This document shows positions 46,701 to 58,929 of a stretch of DNA of 64,000 nt, in pieces. Under the pieces are notes generated by a model. It did not search any database. It worked only from the letters and a program-made list of their open reading frames with translations, and had not been told where the DNA came from. The stretch covers positions 2,232,001 to 2,296,000 of the forward strand of contig WOAB01000476.1 in assembly GCA_027886185.1 (NCBI GenBank). The letters are read 5' to 3'. The DNA comes from Rheum nobile. Taxonomy: Eukaryota > Streptophyta > Magnoliopsida > Caryophyllales > Polygonaceae. The position numbers and the translations under genes were made by a program. Position 1 is the stretch's first letter. Each line of letters opens with the position of its first letter.

Positions 46701-47437
46701 CATAATACCTTTATAAGTTAGTTTACCAAACAAATCTCAAATCAATCAAATAAACCCATAATCCACTTGTCTTCTCTGTATGTTTTCCCCCCTATTACAA
46801 CACTAGATTTAATTTCCAACTAATCTGATTTAATCGTTGTTGATTTTATGCAATTGGTTTGTGGATTTGGTGAATTCATGTACGAATAGTGTTTTTCTGG
46901 GTTGATTCAGATTTTCATGGTGAAAATTGCATGAATTTTATAAATTTTAGCAGACGATCTGTTTTGGATCTGAGTACGTTGTGTCAACTGCTGATTACGA
47001 TGAGATTGGGTGGTGCTTGATCGTTGGTCTGCTGATGTTACACCACCCCGAGATATCATAGTACCACCATGGAACAACCATAGCGGATTGAAGAAGAATA
47101 CCTGATATGTGGGGAAGATGACCGGCCAGCCGAAGGAAAAAAACTTCATCAATGCATTAATTACAATATCACATCTTGTACACCCCCTTTAACAATTGTG
47201 CCAATGTCTTACTAATAATCTCGTTGTTCAAAAAAAAATCTATTATAATAAATAATCAGGGATAAACGAACGGACCCTATAACTGGAGAAATTAAACAAT
47301 TATAATACATAATCAAGGTAGATGAAATTACACTTTCATTAGCCAAATTTGTCACCACAATTCAGAACTACCGCTAAAGCTTACAACAATGAGCCATCTA
47401 TTAATTCATTAACTTATTTTCTTCAGTTAAACCCAAA
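43729..47437. other. Gene-free AT-rich intergenic DNA
   Basis: No supported gene was found. Notable items are a possible MITE-like segment (44063-44808), a run of about 20 A (45969-45989), and a CCACCA-rich low-complexity stretch (46340-46480) that yields only a short His/Pro/Ser-rich frame. Confidence 0.6.
44063..44808. mobile_element. Possible MITE-like element
   Basis: The left end CTAAGGGCAT and right end ATGCTCTTAG are inverted with one mismatch. TGTTTGGCTGG just inside the left end is typical of plant MITE ends. A second copy of the right-end phrase, in inverted orientation (TTATTGGAGTC), occurs at about 43937, so an alternative larger element is possible. No clear target duplication was seen. 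Confidence 0.35.
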
Positions 47438-47785
47438 TCTACTATATAATAATTAAAGCAGAATATCTGCTAAGTTACATGGCACTCCTACAATAACCAA
47501 AAAAAAAATTCACCACGTGGCGTCACGATATTAATTTTGACACGTGGCAGCCTGTGATTTTTTTAGATTTAAAATAAAAATCACAAATTTGGAGTATCCT
47601 ACAGTTACCTTAAATTAAAGATTAGTCGGAATAAATTTATATTACTTTATTTCCTTAATTAATATATTCCCACTTTATTCTCGATAAGCTAATATATGCT
47701 GATTTGATACGAAATAAAAATACCGACCAACTGTATGATTTTGTGCAAAAATACTAAACATGCAGATCTCATACAAAACCAACAC

Positions 47786-47880
47786 AAATGTGCAATGTAC
47801 CTAATATATGGAGATTTGCATATGCACGGCTGGTTACAAAATCGTGCAACAGATGCAATGTACCTAATATATGTAGATTT
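47786..47880 (+). repeat. Short direct repeat in Helitron-2
   Basis: GCAATGTACCTAATATATG followed by one variable base and AGATTT occurs at about 47791 and again at about 47852, 61 bp apart. Confidence 0.75.
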
Positions 47881-48989
47881 AGCATAAAAAACTCAACCCG
47901 ATGTGCTATGACAAATAGCACACAAACTAAACCTGGTGACAAATACACTTTTGTAACCAAAACAAATGCTGCAAAATTTAACCTACTGGAATGAACCAAA
48001 AATGAACATGCTGCAAAAACTTAGCCTGATACACATTTCTAAACCAAGAAAATTCTGGCAAATTTGAACATGCTGATTGAACCACAAATGAACCTGCCCC
48101 AAAAAATAAACCTGCTACACTTTCCTAACCAAATAAACTGGATTGCCCAAAAAAATAACAATACACTTTATTAAATGCCTCAAAAGTATAACAAATCTAC
48201 AATTTCCAAAAACAACCATGCAAATTTGTTTACAAAAAATCCAACTGCAATATATGTACAATAAAATCAAAATCCTAAAGTCAACATTAATAAATGATAT
48301 TCCAAATATACTGTAGATTTCAAAAAAGTCAACAATATACTGCATATCCATGTTTTCCATAAGTGTAGAACCAAATATTTTGATTCTTTCAGCACGATCT
48401 TGCAGCATAAATTCAATGCTTTTAGGGGTTATAAAACTGCAACTCCTCCCACAATATCAGTACAAAATAGTTGAACCATATCAAAACTACGGTTACACAA
48501 TCAGTTGTTTATCATTTAGCAGGTATGTGGAAAGAACTAACCTTATTTGTTTGCAAAGATATTATATACTGATTATTATGCACTGATTGATGAAAATAGC
48601 CAAACTGAATATAATATTATTTATACACTCTATACGATTTAGGTGTTTGTTAATACTAAGTAGTGATTAGAAAACTATTTACAAACTAATTTTATTTCCT
48701 AAGTCTGAAATGCACATAGATGAGTTTATGAACACATATTTTTAAATGACCGAAGATCTGTTAAATGATGTCCCCATTTCTAGCATAATCTCATTACTTA
48801 TTGATTTAGTTTGATAATTGCTAGATAGTTAAGTGTTGTGCCTTTCAGAGTGACTGACGTCTTTTGATCACTTAGCTACTCTTTAGTTACTCTTTAGCAT
48901 GTAATAATCAGTTTATATAATTATTCTTCTGGTCACTTTAGCTATTCTTTAGCATGTAATAGCAGTTTATTAAAGCTACTAAACTAAAT

Positions 48990-49145
48990 TTATTTACTAC
49001 ACTGGATAAGGCACAAATATTAGAATAAACTGAAAGATTCTAATATTTGACAAAACTACGGTTACAAAAGATTCTTTAGCATGAAATAATGTTTGACATT
49101 CTAATACTTACTACACTGGATAAGGCACATATATTGTAATAACAT
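48990..49145 (+). repeat. Direct repeat in Helitron-2
   Basis: ACTACACTGGATAAGGCAC followed by AAATATTAGAATAA or ATATATTGTAATAA occurs at about 48998 and 49109. TTTAGCATGTAATA or TTTAGCATGAAATAA motifs recur nearby (about 48894, 48950 and 49076). Confidence 0.7.
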
Positions 49146-49666
49146 TTTATATCTTTGATTGTACTTTCTGATTTTTTGATTAAGTTGATGGTTATGATAG
49201 CAGAGAAAAAACTAAGAAGTTGTTCAATCCTAGGAGGCATCGAAACTAAAAGGTATTGTTTATGTTTATCTGGTTCGATTTGTAATGTTTGATTGTGTTT
49301 ATTTACAACTAAATCATTAGTCTTTAGTTGTATGATTTAGGTTAACTCTCTAACTGATTTAATAAAATCCTATTGTTTATACTTAACTTCTACGGATTTA
49401 GTTCCAGGTTACTGAAACTATATAATAAAGCTAATCTATTGACTACTCTATGAAAAAATTAATCAGAGTTTAAAGTGAAACTACTAACTTCTAGACATAC
49501 ATTTATGTCTTTCAAACAGCTTAAGCAATACCAATCCAAATTTTGTAATTTCTGAGTCCAATCCGAGCTCCCACATGGCATTCCTATACCATGAATAAAT
49601 CATTTTAATTAGTGAATAGAGTTAAAAAAATAAATTAAAATAGTCATGTTAAGTGTAAATAGATAG

Positions 49667-50103
49667 AACCATGACCTTATTGTATATCTTCAATCAGAGT
49701 AAGAGGTGTATCTTGGAGGACAAATGCTCAAACTTGTAATTGCAAAATTTATAATTCAGTAATTAGAATACAAGTTAATGAGTAATAAAAGATAGTTTTA
49801 ATTTTAGTATAGGAGGCATACCTTTAGATCTTTCAGTTTAGGTTAGGGTTTAGCTCTTGGCTTATATGTCGAGTACAATCTCACATGGAATTCCTTTAAC
49901 AAAATAAATAAGTGAAGTATAGAATAGATTTAAAAATTAAATTAACATAGTATGATGTTAATTTTAGAGATAAATAACCATGACTTGGAAGTATATCTTG
50001 AATCAGAATAAGAGATGTATCTTGGATTTCATATGTTGAAACCTGTAATTGGAAATTATTTAAAATCAGTAATCACACTACTAGTTAATTATGATAAAGA
50101 TAG
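49667..50103 (+). repeat. Imperfect direct repeat of about 130 bp in Helitron-2
   Basis: The segment from AACCATGACCTTATTGTATATC (about 49667-49795) recurs in diverged form at about 49976-50103, including GTATCTTGGA, TGTAATTG, CAGTAAT and AGTTAATNA blocks in the same order. The spacing is about 309 bp. Confidence 0.65.
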
Positions 50104-52324
50104 GCTAAATTTATATGGTACAAGCACTACCTTGCAGAATATGATTCAAAGTGAACTTCACATTTTGACAATCTGATTTCCAGTTCAGAACCATTTAAAA
50201 GTGTAGGGTATATTTTCAGATCTATAAGGAACAGTTTGAAAGTCAGTAATTATATTATAAGTTACGAAGCAAAAAGAAATAATCTAAATTGAAATGACAG
50301 AAGGACTACATTGCATACTAAGATCATATTGAACATGACATTCCCAATGTAATATTTTTTTTGTTATCAGGGACAGCTCGTGTGCTCACATGCAATCAGA
50401 GAGAGTAAACAATTGCAAAGAATATGGGATATATAGTAAGTTTATCAAGAAAAGCACGTTACAATTAATATTTATTTTTTGTATTCATATTTTTAAATAT
50501 GTCGATTTGGTTTTATGAAACTATAAATATACTTATTGGGCCAATTAGCCATTAAATGTTAGCATCATAAATATATATACTTATTTTATGGCCCAAATAT
50601 CCCATTAATTTTTTAGTAATCTGAAATGTTAAATTTTTTTACTATGCAATTTTTTAATTTGTCTTCTTTCAATCAATTTTTTTACGAATCAATTTTTCAT
50701 TATATCCAAGCAATCATACTATACTTCTCAAATTTATGTAGCTAAATGTATAATATTTTTGACCAATTAAATCACAGAATACAAGCGATTCATATCAAAA
50801 ACCGAAATATCAATGTTTACTTAAGAATTAGCACCCAGTTATATCAGAACTCCCCCTGATTATTGTTTGTTCACGTTTTATTGAATAAATTCATTCGATG
50901 ATTTTAAACGGAAGATATGGCCAGAGTTATAGATAAATATATAAACACAAAGACAGATTAAGAGAGATAGACTCACGAAAATGAACCATGCTTGGTTCGA
51001 ACAACTTCGGACTTTGAGTTCAGAGGAAAACTCCAGATGGGCTTCAGAACTTGCGACCCATATCTTCTTTCTCTGAGAAAATTAGGGTTTTGGGAACCTT
51101 CCAGTAGCAACTCCAGATCTACTCATCAAGCCGTTTTTTTTTTCCTTTGCATGTTACAGAAAAAAAGTAGAAGAGATGTGTTTGTAAACAGGACGTTGGG
51201 CCTTTTTCCCAACCATCTATATAATTTTACCATTTGGCTAAAAAAAAAAGTAGAAGAGATGTTTTTCTTTGGATCTAACATAGATAGTCGGTGGATCTGA
51301 ACATGCAAAGGAGATTAAGCTTTTTTTTCCGGATCTGTGAGCTTTAGATCTCCTTTTGGAGTTTGTTTAGGGTAGATATCCATCATTGGGTCACAAAAAA
51401 CTCAAATCTGTAATCTTTAGATCATAGTGTTTTTGGAGAAAAAAAACTTGGATCTGGAAGATTTACAAAAAGAAAGAGAAGCAGATTGTGAACGGAATTT
51501 ACAGAAAAGGAAATATGAAGAAAATCCTAAAAGCTTTAATCTGTAATGAGAAATGGAGATGGAATTTGAAAGAAGCAAAAAGAAAAGAATGTTCTTCACT
51601 GTTGAACATAAAAGAGAGAGAGGGACACCGAAACAGAAAGGAGACGGAAGAGAAATGGTTAGGGTTTGTCCGATCGGTGGCTTTTGTATTTTTTTGTATT
51701 TTTTTAAATACAAAATAAATGTAAAATGGGCTAAAGAACTAGACTTGATCTGTAATGATGGGCTGGAACTAATTAGGCTTTAAGTCCATTTATTATATAA
51801 AAGGCCTAATTGAAGTCGGACATGTAAGTGGGCTTGATTTAAAAATATAAAGCCTATTATTAACCCAATTCTATGTATGTGTTATTATTTTTAGCATATT
51901 CCAATATTATTTTGGCTCATATGTCCATTTATTATTTATAATTTTATTTTTAATATTAAATTAAATATTTAGTATGTACAAAGTTGTATTATTTAGAAGT
52001 GTTTATATATTATTATAAACTTAAAATAAATGATTAGTTTGTATATTTATTTATTTTGTCTATCCCTATATGAAAAACTACTTAGCCAAATTTTACTATT
52101 AATAAAGTTATGGAGAGTTCTGCCTCTTTTTATATAATATAATTTTTTAATATCTTCAATATTTGTATTCAGTTAGTCATTTTTTATATAAGAATTTCTC
52201 TACTTCTATAATAGTCATTAACTAAATATTTCTATATGAATGAAATATTTAATTTTAATATACTCTTTTTACAAATGTAAAAAAAAATAAACAAATCTTG
52301 TACAAGGTGCGGGTACTACACTAG

Positions 52325-53155
52325 TTTAAACTAAAGTTAACCAACAAAACAGAAACATTGAATATGAATTGCCAATTTGAACCAGTTAACAATGCACACA
52401 CTAAAAGCCCAAATTAGAACCAGTAGGTCATCTTTTGTAAATAATTCATAATTATCATATTCAGATTATAGAGATTTTTCCACTTGTCTACTAGATAGAT
52501 AACAAAACATTCTACAACCACAACCAACAAAAGCCACAACAACTAAACAAGAAAGCAAAATTGAAAATCCCAAAACATTAACAAACCAGACTTTAAACTT
52601 CTATTTGAGTCAAATCAACAACAATTGACCTCCTCTAGAGGAGAAAGCAAGGCCGTCGGCCAGCGTTGACTTCTATCATAAGGGAGACACGAAGTTCAGA
52701 GGAGAAGGCTATCAGTGATGATTCGAAGGAGACGAGAAAGACGGGCGCCGATGTTGTCTTCTTGCACGAGCAGAAGGGAGAAGAAGAGTGGTCGGGTGCT
52801 TTGGCGTGCTTTCTCAAGAACGAAGACAAATTTTTTAAAAGAAAAAACTTAATGTTTTAAGTTAAAAGTAAAGTTTTTGGGTATTTTTCGAAATAAGCAT
52901 AAACCTCAGGGTTATTTCGTAAAATATGACAAATTTTGGTATACCATGCGAATTAAGCCATACCTCAAGGTTACCAAGTGAAAGCCTCGTAAATTTATTT
53001 ACCAAACAGTTGGAGTTTGCATTGGACTTAAGGATTAGGAAACCCTTCAAATTGTTTTTCTTCTTGTTGAGTTTGCAGTGCATAAGTGATTAATTCCTTA
53101 GCTCGTTTTTCTTTATTGTGAAGTACGATTTGATTTAGCCTTCCCCTTTTTATTA
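52325..53155. other. Gene-free stretch between Helitron-2 and copia-4
   Basis: Short frames exist on both strands at about 52635-52860 (the + frame is Glu/Lys-rich) but show no family resemblance and overlap each other. Nothing further can be supported. Confidence 0.5.
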
Positions 53156-53340
53156 TGTGATGACCCAATTGATAATGTAATTAATGTGAGATTAGGAAAA
53201 ATTCCATGTAGGGTTGCCTTTTGGTTATGATGGTATTTATAAGAGATTACAACTGAAGAGATCTCTAAGATTATAATATCTGACTATAAATAAATTAACA
53301 CAAAAATAGGATAACAGATAACCAATTACATATTCTAACA
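53156..53340 (-). repeat. Copia-4 3' LTR
   Basis: On the - strand it begins TGTTAGAATATG just after the purine tract and contains a TATA-like CTTATAAATACC. The outer edge is placed at TGTGATGACCC (+ strand), within a few bases. Confidence 0.7.
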
Positions 53341-53399
53341 TCCCCCTCAGTTTCAACATGAGGTTCTTGAATTTGTAAACTGTATTTGAATTCCTTGAA

Positions 53400-54850
53400 C
53401 AAACTACCTAGTTGACAACCCTTTGGTGAAGATGTCTGCATACTGACTCTGCGAAGGCAAATGTAGAACTCTGAATTCTCCTAAAGCAACTTTATCTCGT
53501 ACAGAATGCAAGCTATCTCAATATGCTTTGTACGTTGATATTGGACTGGATTGGAAGACATGTAAACTACATTGATATTGTCACAATAGACAACATATGC
53601 CTTCTAAATAGGAGAACAAAGTTCAGAAAGGAGTTGGTGGACCCAACATGTTTCATCTATTACATTGGCAACACCCATATATTCTGCTTCTGCACTTGAG
53701 CAAGAAACTATTTGTTGTCGTTTATATGACCATGAGATGAGATTGTCACGTACCAAAGGTGGACTTTCTATATCTGAGCAATCCGGCCAATCTGCATATA
53801 AGTATGCAGTGAGAGCGTCTGTGGAACCGACATTGATGTGCAATAGACCGAGGTTGGCAGTTCCCTTGATGTATCACAAGACACATTTGATTGCATTTAA
53901 GTGCAATTCCCTCGGATCATGCATATACAAGCACACCTGCTAAACTGCATACTGAGTATCCGGTCTAGTAAATGTAAGGTATTGCAAAGCACCTAAGGTA
54001 TTGTACATGGTGGGATTCTCAACAGCCGGACCACCTTCCTTAACCAGTTTGTTGCACATGTCAACTAGTGCGGAACACGACTTACAGTTAGCCATGCTAG
54101 CATGATCTAGGATCTTTGTCACGTAATTTTGTTGATTCAAGAAGAGACCAATTGCAGTGTAGCTCATGGCTATCCCTAAAAAATATTTCAACGGACCAAG
54201 GTCAGTCATCTAGAATTCAGAATGAAGAGTTTTGATTATGCGGTCAAGAAGCTCTTTGCTTGAAGTTGTCAGGATAATATCATCCACATACACCAGAAGA
54301 TAAGCATTATCTGACGAAGAGTTCTAGACAAAAAGGGAAGTATATAACTTACAATTTCTGAACCCCAATTTAATGATAGCAGTAGCAAACCGGTGATACT
54401 AAGACTCGGGGGTTTGTTTAAGTTTGTACAGGGCTTGTTTGAGACGACATACATAGTCCGATCGGTGAATCCTGAGGGTTGTTGATAGTACCATTTCAGA
54501 CAATGTCCCACGAAAGAAAGCGTTCTTCACGTCTAATTGATGGATCGGCCAAGAGCAAGAGAAATCAGGGGTCAACACTGTTTGAACAGTTGTTGATTTG
54601 ACAACTGGATTGGAAGTCTCGTCAAAATCAATCCATGGCTTCTAGGAGTATCCTCGAGCAACCCATCATGCCTTATATCTTTATAAGGAGCCATCTGAAC
54701 GAACTTGTGTTTGAAAAGCCACTTTCCTGAAACAACATTAGCACAAGACGGACAAGAAACAGGATCCCAACTACCATTCTTAAGTAGGGCATTAAATTCA
54801 TCTCGGATTGTTCCAAGCCAATGTAGGCCTTTTAAGGCCATTTTGTATGA
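53400..54850 (-). pseudogene. Copia-4 reverse transcriptase and RNase H relic
   Basis: RT phrases on the - strand include LHWLGTIRDEFNALLKNGSW and SGKWLFKHKF, then CRLKQALYKLKQ, an intact LLVYVDDIILTTSS box (about 54260-54300) and MTDLGPLKYFLGIAM. RNase H follows (AYLYADWPDCSD; SCSSAEAEYMGVAN; NPVQYQRTKHIEI). Stops and frameshifts occur every 150-300 bp. Confidence 0.88.
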
Positions 54851-55239
54851 TTTTCGAATATGGAGAGGTTTGTGAAGGAGTTGAGGTTGTATTTGGGATT
54901 GGGCTTTGAGATACCATCATTACCTCGAGTTATATGTGTGTTTGGGTCGTTTGTTTGAGTTAGAGGAGGCGATTCTGTAATTTAGAGGTAAAGTGATGTC
55001 TTTGTAGGACTAACAAACGTAGGGGAGAGAGGAGAGTTAGGGTTTGAAATTTGATTTTGATTTTGATTTTGTATATCAGTTGATGGATTGTAGGAGTTGG
55101 TGGGAGTAGAGGACAACAACTCCAGTTGTTGGGGAAAGTCATGTGGGCCAACTGGATTATTGGATGGTGATCTTGTGGGAGGATATTGTTTGTTACGGGA
55201 GTAGTTGGGGATGGGTAGCTAGGATTTTCCATGGTAAAA

Positions 55240-56480
55240 TTTAGAGAGTGACAATTTGTAGATTTTTTTTTATAAGGTTTAGAAAAAGGATAAGAATTCC
55301 TTCAAAAACAACATTTCTACTGGTAATTATTTTATTTATTGAAATATTCAAGCAACGGTAACCAACTTGGCTCGATGGATAATCGAGAAAGACATAGGCA
55401 ACCGACCGAGGATACAATTTGTGTGGTGTAAGTTCAGGTAACACAGACATCCGAAGACACAAAGATGGGCATAATTAGGAAGTTGATCGTGCAGGTGCTC
55501 GCATGGTGTACGAATGTGTAGAAGTTTTATGCGTAGCCAATTGAGCAAGTGTGCAGTTGTGTTAAGTGCTTCGACCAAGAATTTTGATGGGAGATGAGAT
55601 TGGAAAAGAAGGGTTCGGACCATGTTGTTTATGGTGTGTATGATTCATTCCACTCATCTGTTTTGTTGTGAAGAATATGAACATGAAAAACGAAATTGAA
55701 TGCCATGTTGGGAGAAGTAATTGTGAAAGGAGGAATTGTTGAATTCTCTTCCATTGTCACACGATAGATGTTTTATGAATAAATTGAATTGTGTTTGGAT
55801 GAGATTTTTAACTCGATGATTTTTTGGACGACCTCAGATTTTCGTTTTAGAGGGTACGTACACCCAAGTGAAATAAGTGTAGTTGTCGAGCGGGACAAGT
55901 TAAAATTTGAAACCTAGAGATAGGAGATGTCCAAAGATAACAATGTATTATTTCAAATGGCATAGATGTTCTGGACATCGACTCAAAGTAAGGAGAACAA
56001 ATGTGCTTTCCTAATTGACAAGCATCACAAACATGTGAATTTTGTTCTTTATTATAAACAATACGAGAAGATGAGTGGTCGATCGGGGTGACCGAGACGC
56101 CGATGTCGGGTGACCAAAGATGATTTATTTGAGTTGTGAGGGCTGTGTGTAATGTGATAGACTCTTTAGAGTGATATAGGTCACATTGTTATTGCACTGA
56201 TGAATCTCTTCCCGGGTTGGATAATCCTTCGCATAAAAACCAATCGGATCAAATTCAACAGAACATTTACTATAAGTAGTAAATTTTACAAACATAAATG
56301 AGATTCTTGATGAGGTTAGGAGTTACGAGAACAAAGTTCAGATGAAGGGAGTGTTCGAATATCTGCAAAGCATGTGGGCCAAGTTGTATGATGGGAATTT
56401 TGTTTCCATCACCCACAATTAATTTTGTAGAAGAATTAGGGTATGTTTGGATCTCCTCAAATAATGCATTAAAATACATT
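55240..56480 (-). pseudogene. Copia-4 integrase relic
   Basis: Fragments on the - strand in changing frames include KLIVGDGNKIPI (pre-integrase), MVRTLLFQSHLPSKFLVEAL and NYAHLCVFGCLCYLNL (late integrase), and YPRSVAYVFLDYPSSQVGYRC. The central catalytic region (about 55640-56200) is too eroded to assign residues. Confidence 0.8.
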
Positions 56481-56564
56481 GTTTTACATTAAATTGCATT
56501 AAATCATCAATTTAATATAAGATAATGCATTTTAATGCATTCTAATTGGAATCCAAACGGACCC
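56439..56564. mobile_element. Tourist-like (PIF/Harbinger) MITE, 126 bp
   Basis: The ends GGGTATGTTTGGAT and ATCCAAACGGACCC are inverted repeats of the GGGTCCGTTTGG type. Target duplications TTA lie at 56436-56438 and 56565-56567, the PIF/Harbinger signature. The inside is made of AATGCATT repeats in both orientations. It is inserted in the copia-4 protease-integrase region. Confidence 0.9.
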
Positions 56565-56574
56565 TTAATGTCAT

Positions 56575-57700
56575 GATTAGAAACAATAGTTAGGATAAAT
56601 GAGTTCGATGCAATATGCGATGATGTTGCAATGTCCATATACCACTTATTGTCTGGTGGCTGACGGAGAGTCATTTAGTTCATAGTATTCACGAGCGCCT
56701 GTTGCTCCCAAATGGGATAACTAAAAGGGGGAAGACTTATTCTGATATTCTTCATAGTAGAATTAGGGACAGTTATTGATATGATGTTGTTGAGAATGAG
56801 GACCGAGGATACCCGGATTGTTGGAGGGTCACGAATTTTGCCACTTCTACATAGCACCCCAGTTGTGATAGGGTTGATTCCATGGCTATGAGACCACCTT
56901 CGACCATTGTTCCTGCCCATGCCACTGCCATCATCATGCCCATAGGACTGTTGTGGCGGATGTGGATTATTATTATTTGGTGTTGATGGTGGTAGAGGGC
57001 TCGGTTTCTCCGGTAGTTTGTTGGTCGTGCCAACGAGAGCCGTATCCAGGTGTTGTTTGTTATGACTTCGGTGAGACTCTTCAAGAAGAAGCATTGAACG
57101 CACCTGTTGGAATGTCATGACCGACTATTGGTGGGGAGTGATGGCCGCGAGGGTCGCAAAGTCATCATGGAGACCTCGTATAGTTTGGAGAATGAGGGTC
57201 TCATCATTGGTTTCTTGATCAACATCAGTGAGGCTCTCAACAAGAGTCTTCATTTGCTGACAATAATAAGTGATGAAGGAACCGCCTTGTGTGACATTAC
57301 GAACCTCTGCCTCTAGTTGAATGGAACAAGTTTTCTTGTTTTCACGGAACAAATTTTAAACACCAGTCCAAATAGTATGCGTAGTGGAATCAATCTTTAT
57401 CAAAATTTCAAAGATGTTTTTGGTGATGGATCCATAGATCTAGGAGAGCACAATAAAGTCGAGGCATTGCCACTCGTCATCAACACAGAGGGAGGAGGAC
57501 TGTCGTTAATGTGGCTCATGCGACCGAACTTTCCAACAATGACAAGGAAAAGAGACACTCCACTTGTTGTAGTTCGGGTTTGGGAGTTACAGGACGATTG
57601 TGACATGGGTTTTGATAGAAGCGACATAAAAAGTATGGTAAGTATGAGATTGGAAGACATGCGGGGAAAGGGAAGGAGTGTTGCCAATTAGAGGAGCAAT
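56575..57700 (-). pseudogene. Copia-4 gag and protease relic
   Basis: Gag fragments on the - strand include FRENKKTCSIQLEAEVRNVT, YYCQQMKTLVESL and SVMTFQQVRSMLLLEE. An Asn/Pro/His-rich segment and a protease remnant (WYMDIATSSHIASN, about 56600-56640) follow, where the active-site DTG has become DIA. The frames are broken by several stops and shifts. Confidence 0.8.
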
Positions 57701-57705
57701 GGTAG

Positions 57706-57858
57706 TTGTAAGACCTGAGGCCTTAGAAGCGTCATCCCATGCCAACCCGTGGACTTCCCAGGAGGCCCATCCTGATACTACTCTCGCCCTAGCACGCATA
57801 ACTTTAGAATTTTTTATCCTCATTTGAACCCTGAAAATGAAGAATTCTTGTTGACATA
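57706..57858 (-). mobile_element. 5S-rRNA-derived solo LTR (Cassandra-type TRIM)
   Basis: On the - strand this holds AAGTTATGCGTGC, GGGCGAGAGTAGTATCAGGA and CTCCTGGGAAGTCC in order. These match the internal-promoter half of plant 5S rRNA, with a 3-base gap in the C-box region. Cassandra TRIM elements carry such a 5S segment in their LTRs. A 5 bp duplication GGTAG lies at 57701-57705 and 57859-57863. The 5' half of 5S is missing, so it is not a 5S gene. Element ends are placed from the duplication and may be off by one or two bases. Only one LTR is present. Confidence 0.72.
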
Positions 57859-57863
57859 GGTAG

Positions 57864-58264
57864 CACTCCAATCCTTATAAATGATTACAAATCTAGAATT
57901 TTACAAAATTGATGTGTTTTTTAAATTAATATTTATTTGCCAACACAATATCCAAATCAAAATTCATTTTTGTTATTTTGATTTTTTTTTTCTAGATTTA
58001 AAATCCAATCTAATCATATATATTTTATCTAAATGATATATTATATATACTAGGATAATTTAAATGTTGCTTTACTTAATGATATTTAAAAATATCAAAA
58101 ACATTAAGTAGATATTTATTGTTTGTGGAACAACATTATTTCAAAACTAATTTATATAGTTTTAAGAGACTACGTATTATCATGTCTTTTAATTGAGATG
58201 TCACACCTCTATATTTCTAAATTTACAAGGCTACCCATGTATATGATTGTTTGAATCCTTGATG
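57864..58264. other. Gene-free AT-rich stretch
   Basis: The first part may still belong to copia-4. After about 57900 no feature is recognisable. Confidence 0.5.
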
Positions 58265-58823
58265 TCTAACCTACTATATAATACTAAAGTAAAACCTAGC
58301 TAAGACCATTTGTCGTTTTGACATTGTGCTACGTCATTTATTCTCACATGTCTACACATCATGCCATCACTAAACATCTTGTTTTTTATTATTATATTAT
58401 ATAAAATATTTTAGATATGATCCTGATTTTATTTTCAACATATAGATTATTCACATTTGATCCTAATTTCCATATTAGATAGAATATATTAGGTATTTTC
58501 CAAATATTTTCTTTTAATTTTGCCATTCAATTAGTCGCATTTTATTCAAATTTCCTTTTAATTATTCTATTGATAGATATAGAACCTGATTCAACATATT
58601 ATATATGTACGAAATCACATTGATCTTTACTAATTGATTATAGTAGAGATTTCTGTATATTATCATACTTATCTTAATTTTATTTATATTGTCACTAATT
58701 ATATATAACTTTCATTTATTTAATATTTTTAAAATATGAAATCGATATGATTTCAATAATTATAAAAAATATAATATAAAATTTTACCTAAACTCGTGCA
58801 CGTCCTCATGGTAACTAAGCTAG
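58265..58823 (+). mobile_element. Short non-autonomous Helitron-like element, about 555 bp
   Basis: The 5' part has CCTACTATATAATACTAAAG (58270 onward), closely like the start of Helitron-2. The 3' end has CTCGTGCACGTCC and CATGG, then CTAG (58820-58823) followed by T. The 3' hairpin is degenerate and the exact 5' base is uncertain (58265-58270). It has no coding capacity. Confidence 0.6.
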
Positions 58824-58929
58824 TTTTTATAATTTTTTTGATTTTATTATCCTTTTTGTACATGTCATCTAAGTATGAACAAGCAAAAAATCAATATCCT
58901 ATTTTTTTTATGAACCACTTTGTAATATA

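Larger units (their letters stand above)
47438..52324 (+). mobile_element. Helitron-2, 4.9 kb, non-autonomous
   Basis: The 5' end TCTACTATATAATAATTAAAG (47438 onward, after a host A at 47437) is a characteristic plant Helitron start. The 3' end has a wobble-paired stem (CTTGTAC, GTGCGGG), then CTAG at 52321-52324 and a host T at 52325. The last 240 bp match Helitron-1 (for example ACTATTAATAAAGTTATGG at about 6808 and 52095). No Rep or helicase sequence is present. The body is AT-rich with internal repeats and a few short frames that I cannot assign to a protein family. It probably relies on a Helitron-1-type enzyme. Confidence 0.85.
53156..57900 (-). mobile_element. Copia-4, strongly degenerate, - strand
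   Basis: The 3' LTR (53156-53340) and the purine tract AAACTGAGGGGGA (- strand, 53341 onward) define the left end. Coding relics run in order to about 57880. No matching 5' LTR is present on the right, so the element is truncated or its 5' LTR is lost. A Tourist-like MITE (56439-56564) and a 5S-derived solo LTR (57706-57858) are inserted in it. This is the most decayed copia in the window. Confidence 0.85.

Noticed and set aside
50992..51300. A captured gene inside Helitron-2
   Set aside because: The 102-codon frame has no recognisable domain and no plausible splice context; it cannot be supported without a search.
57317..57691. 124-codon + strand frame in copia-4
   Set aside because: It is antisense to gag relics, lacks motifs, and neighbours the 5S-derived insertion.
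57734..57803. A functional 5S rRNA gene
   Set aside because: Only the 3' internal-promoter half is present, with a deletion, and no terminator T-run in the right place.
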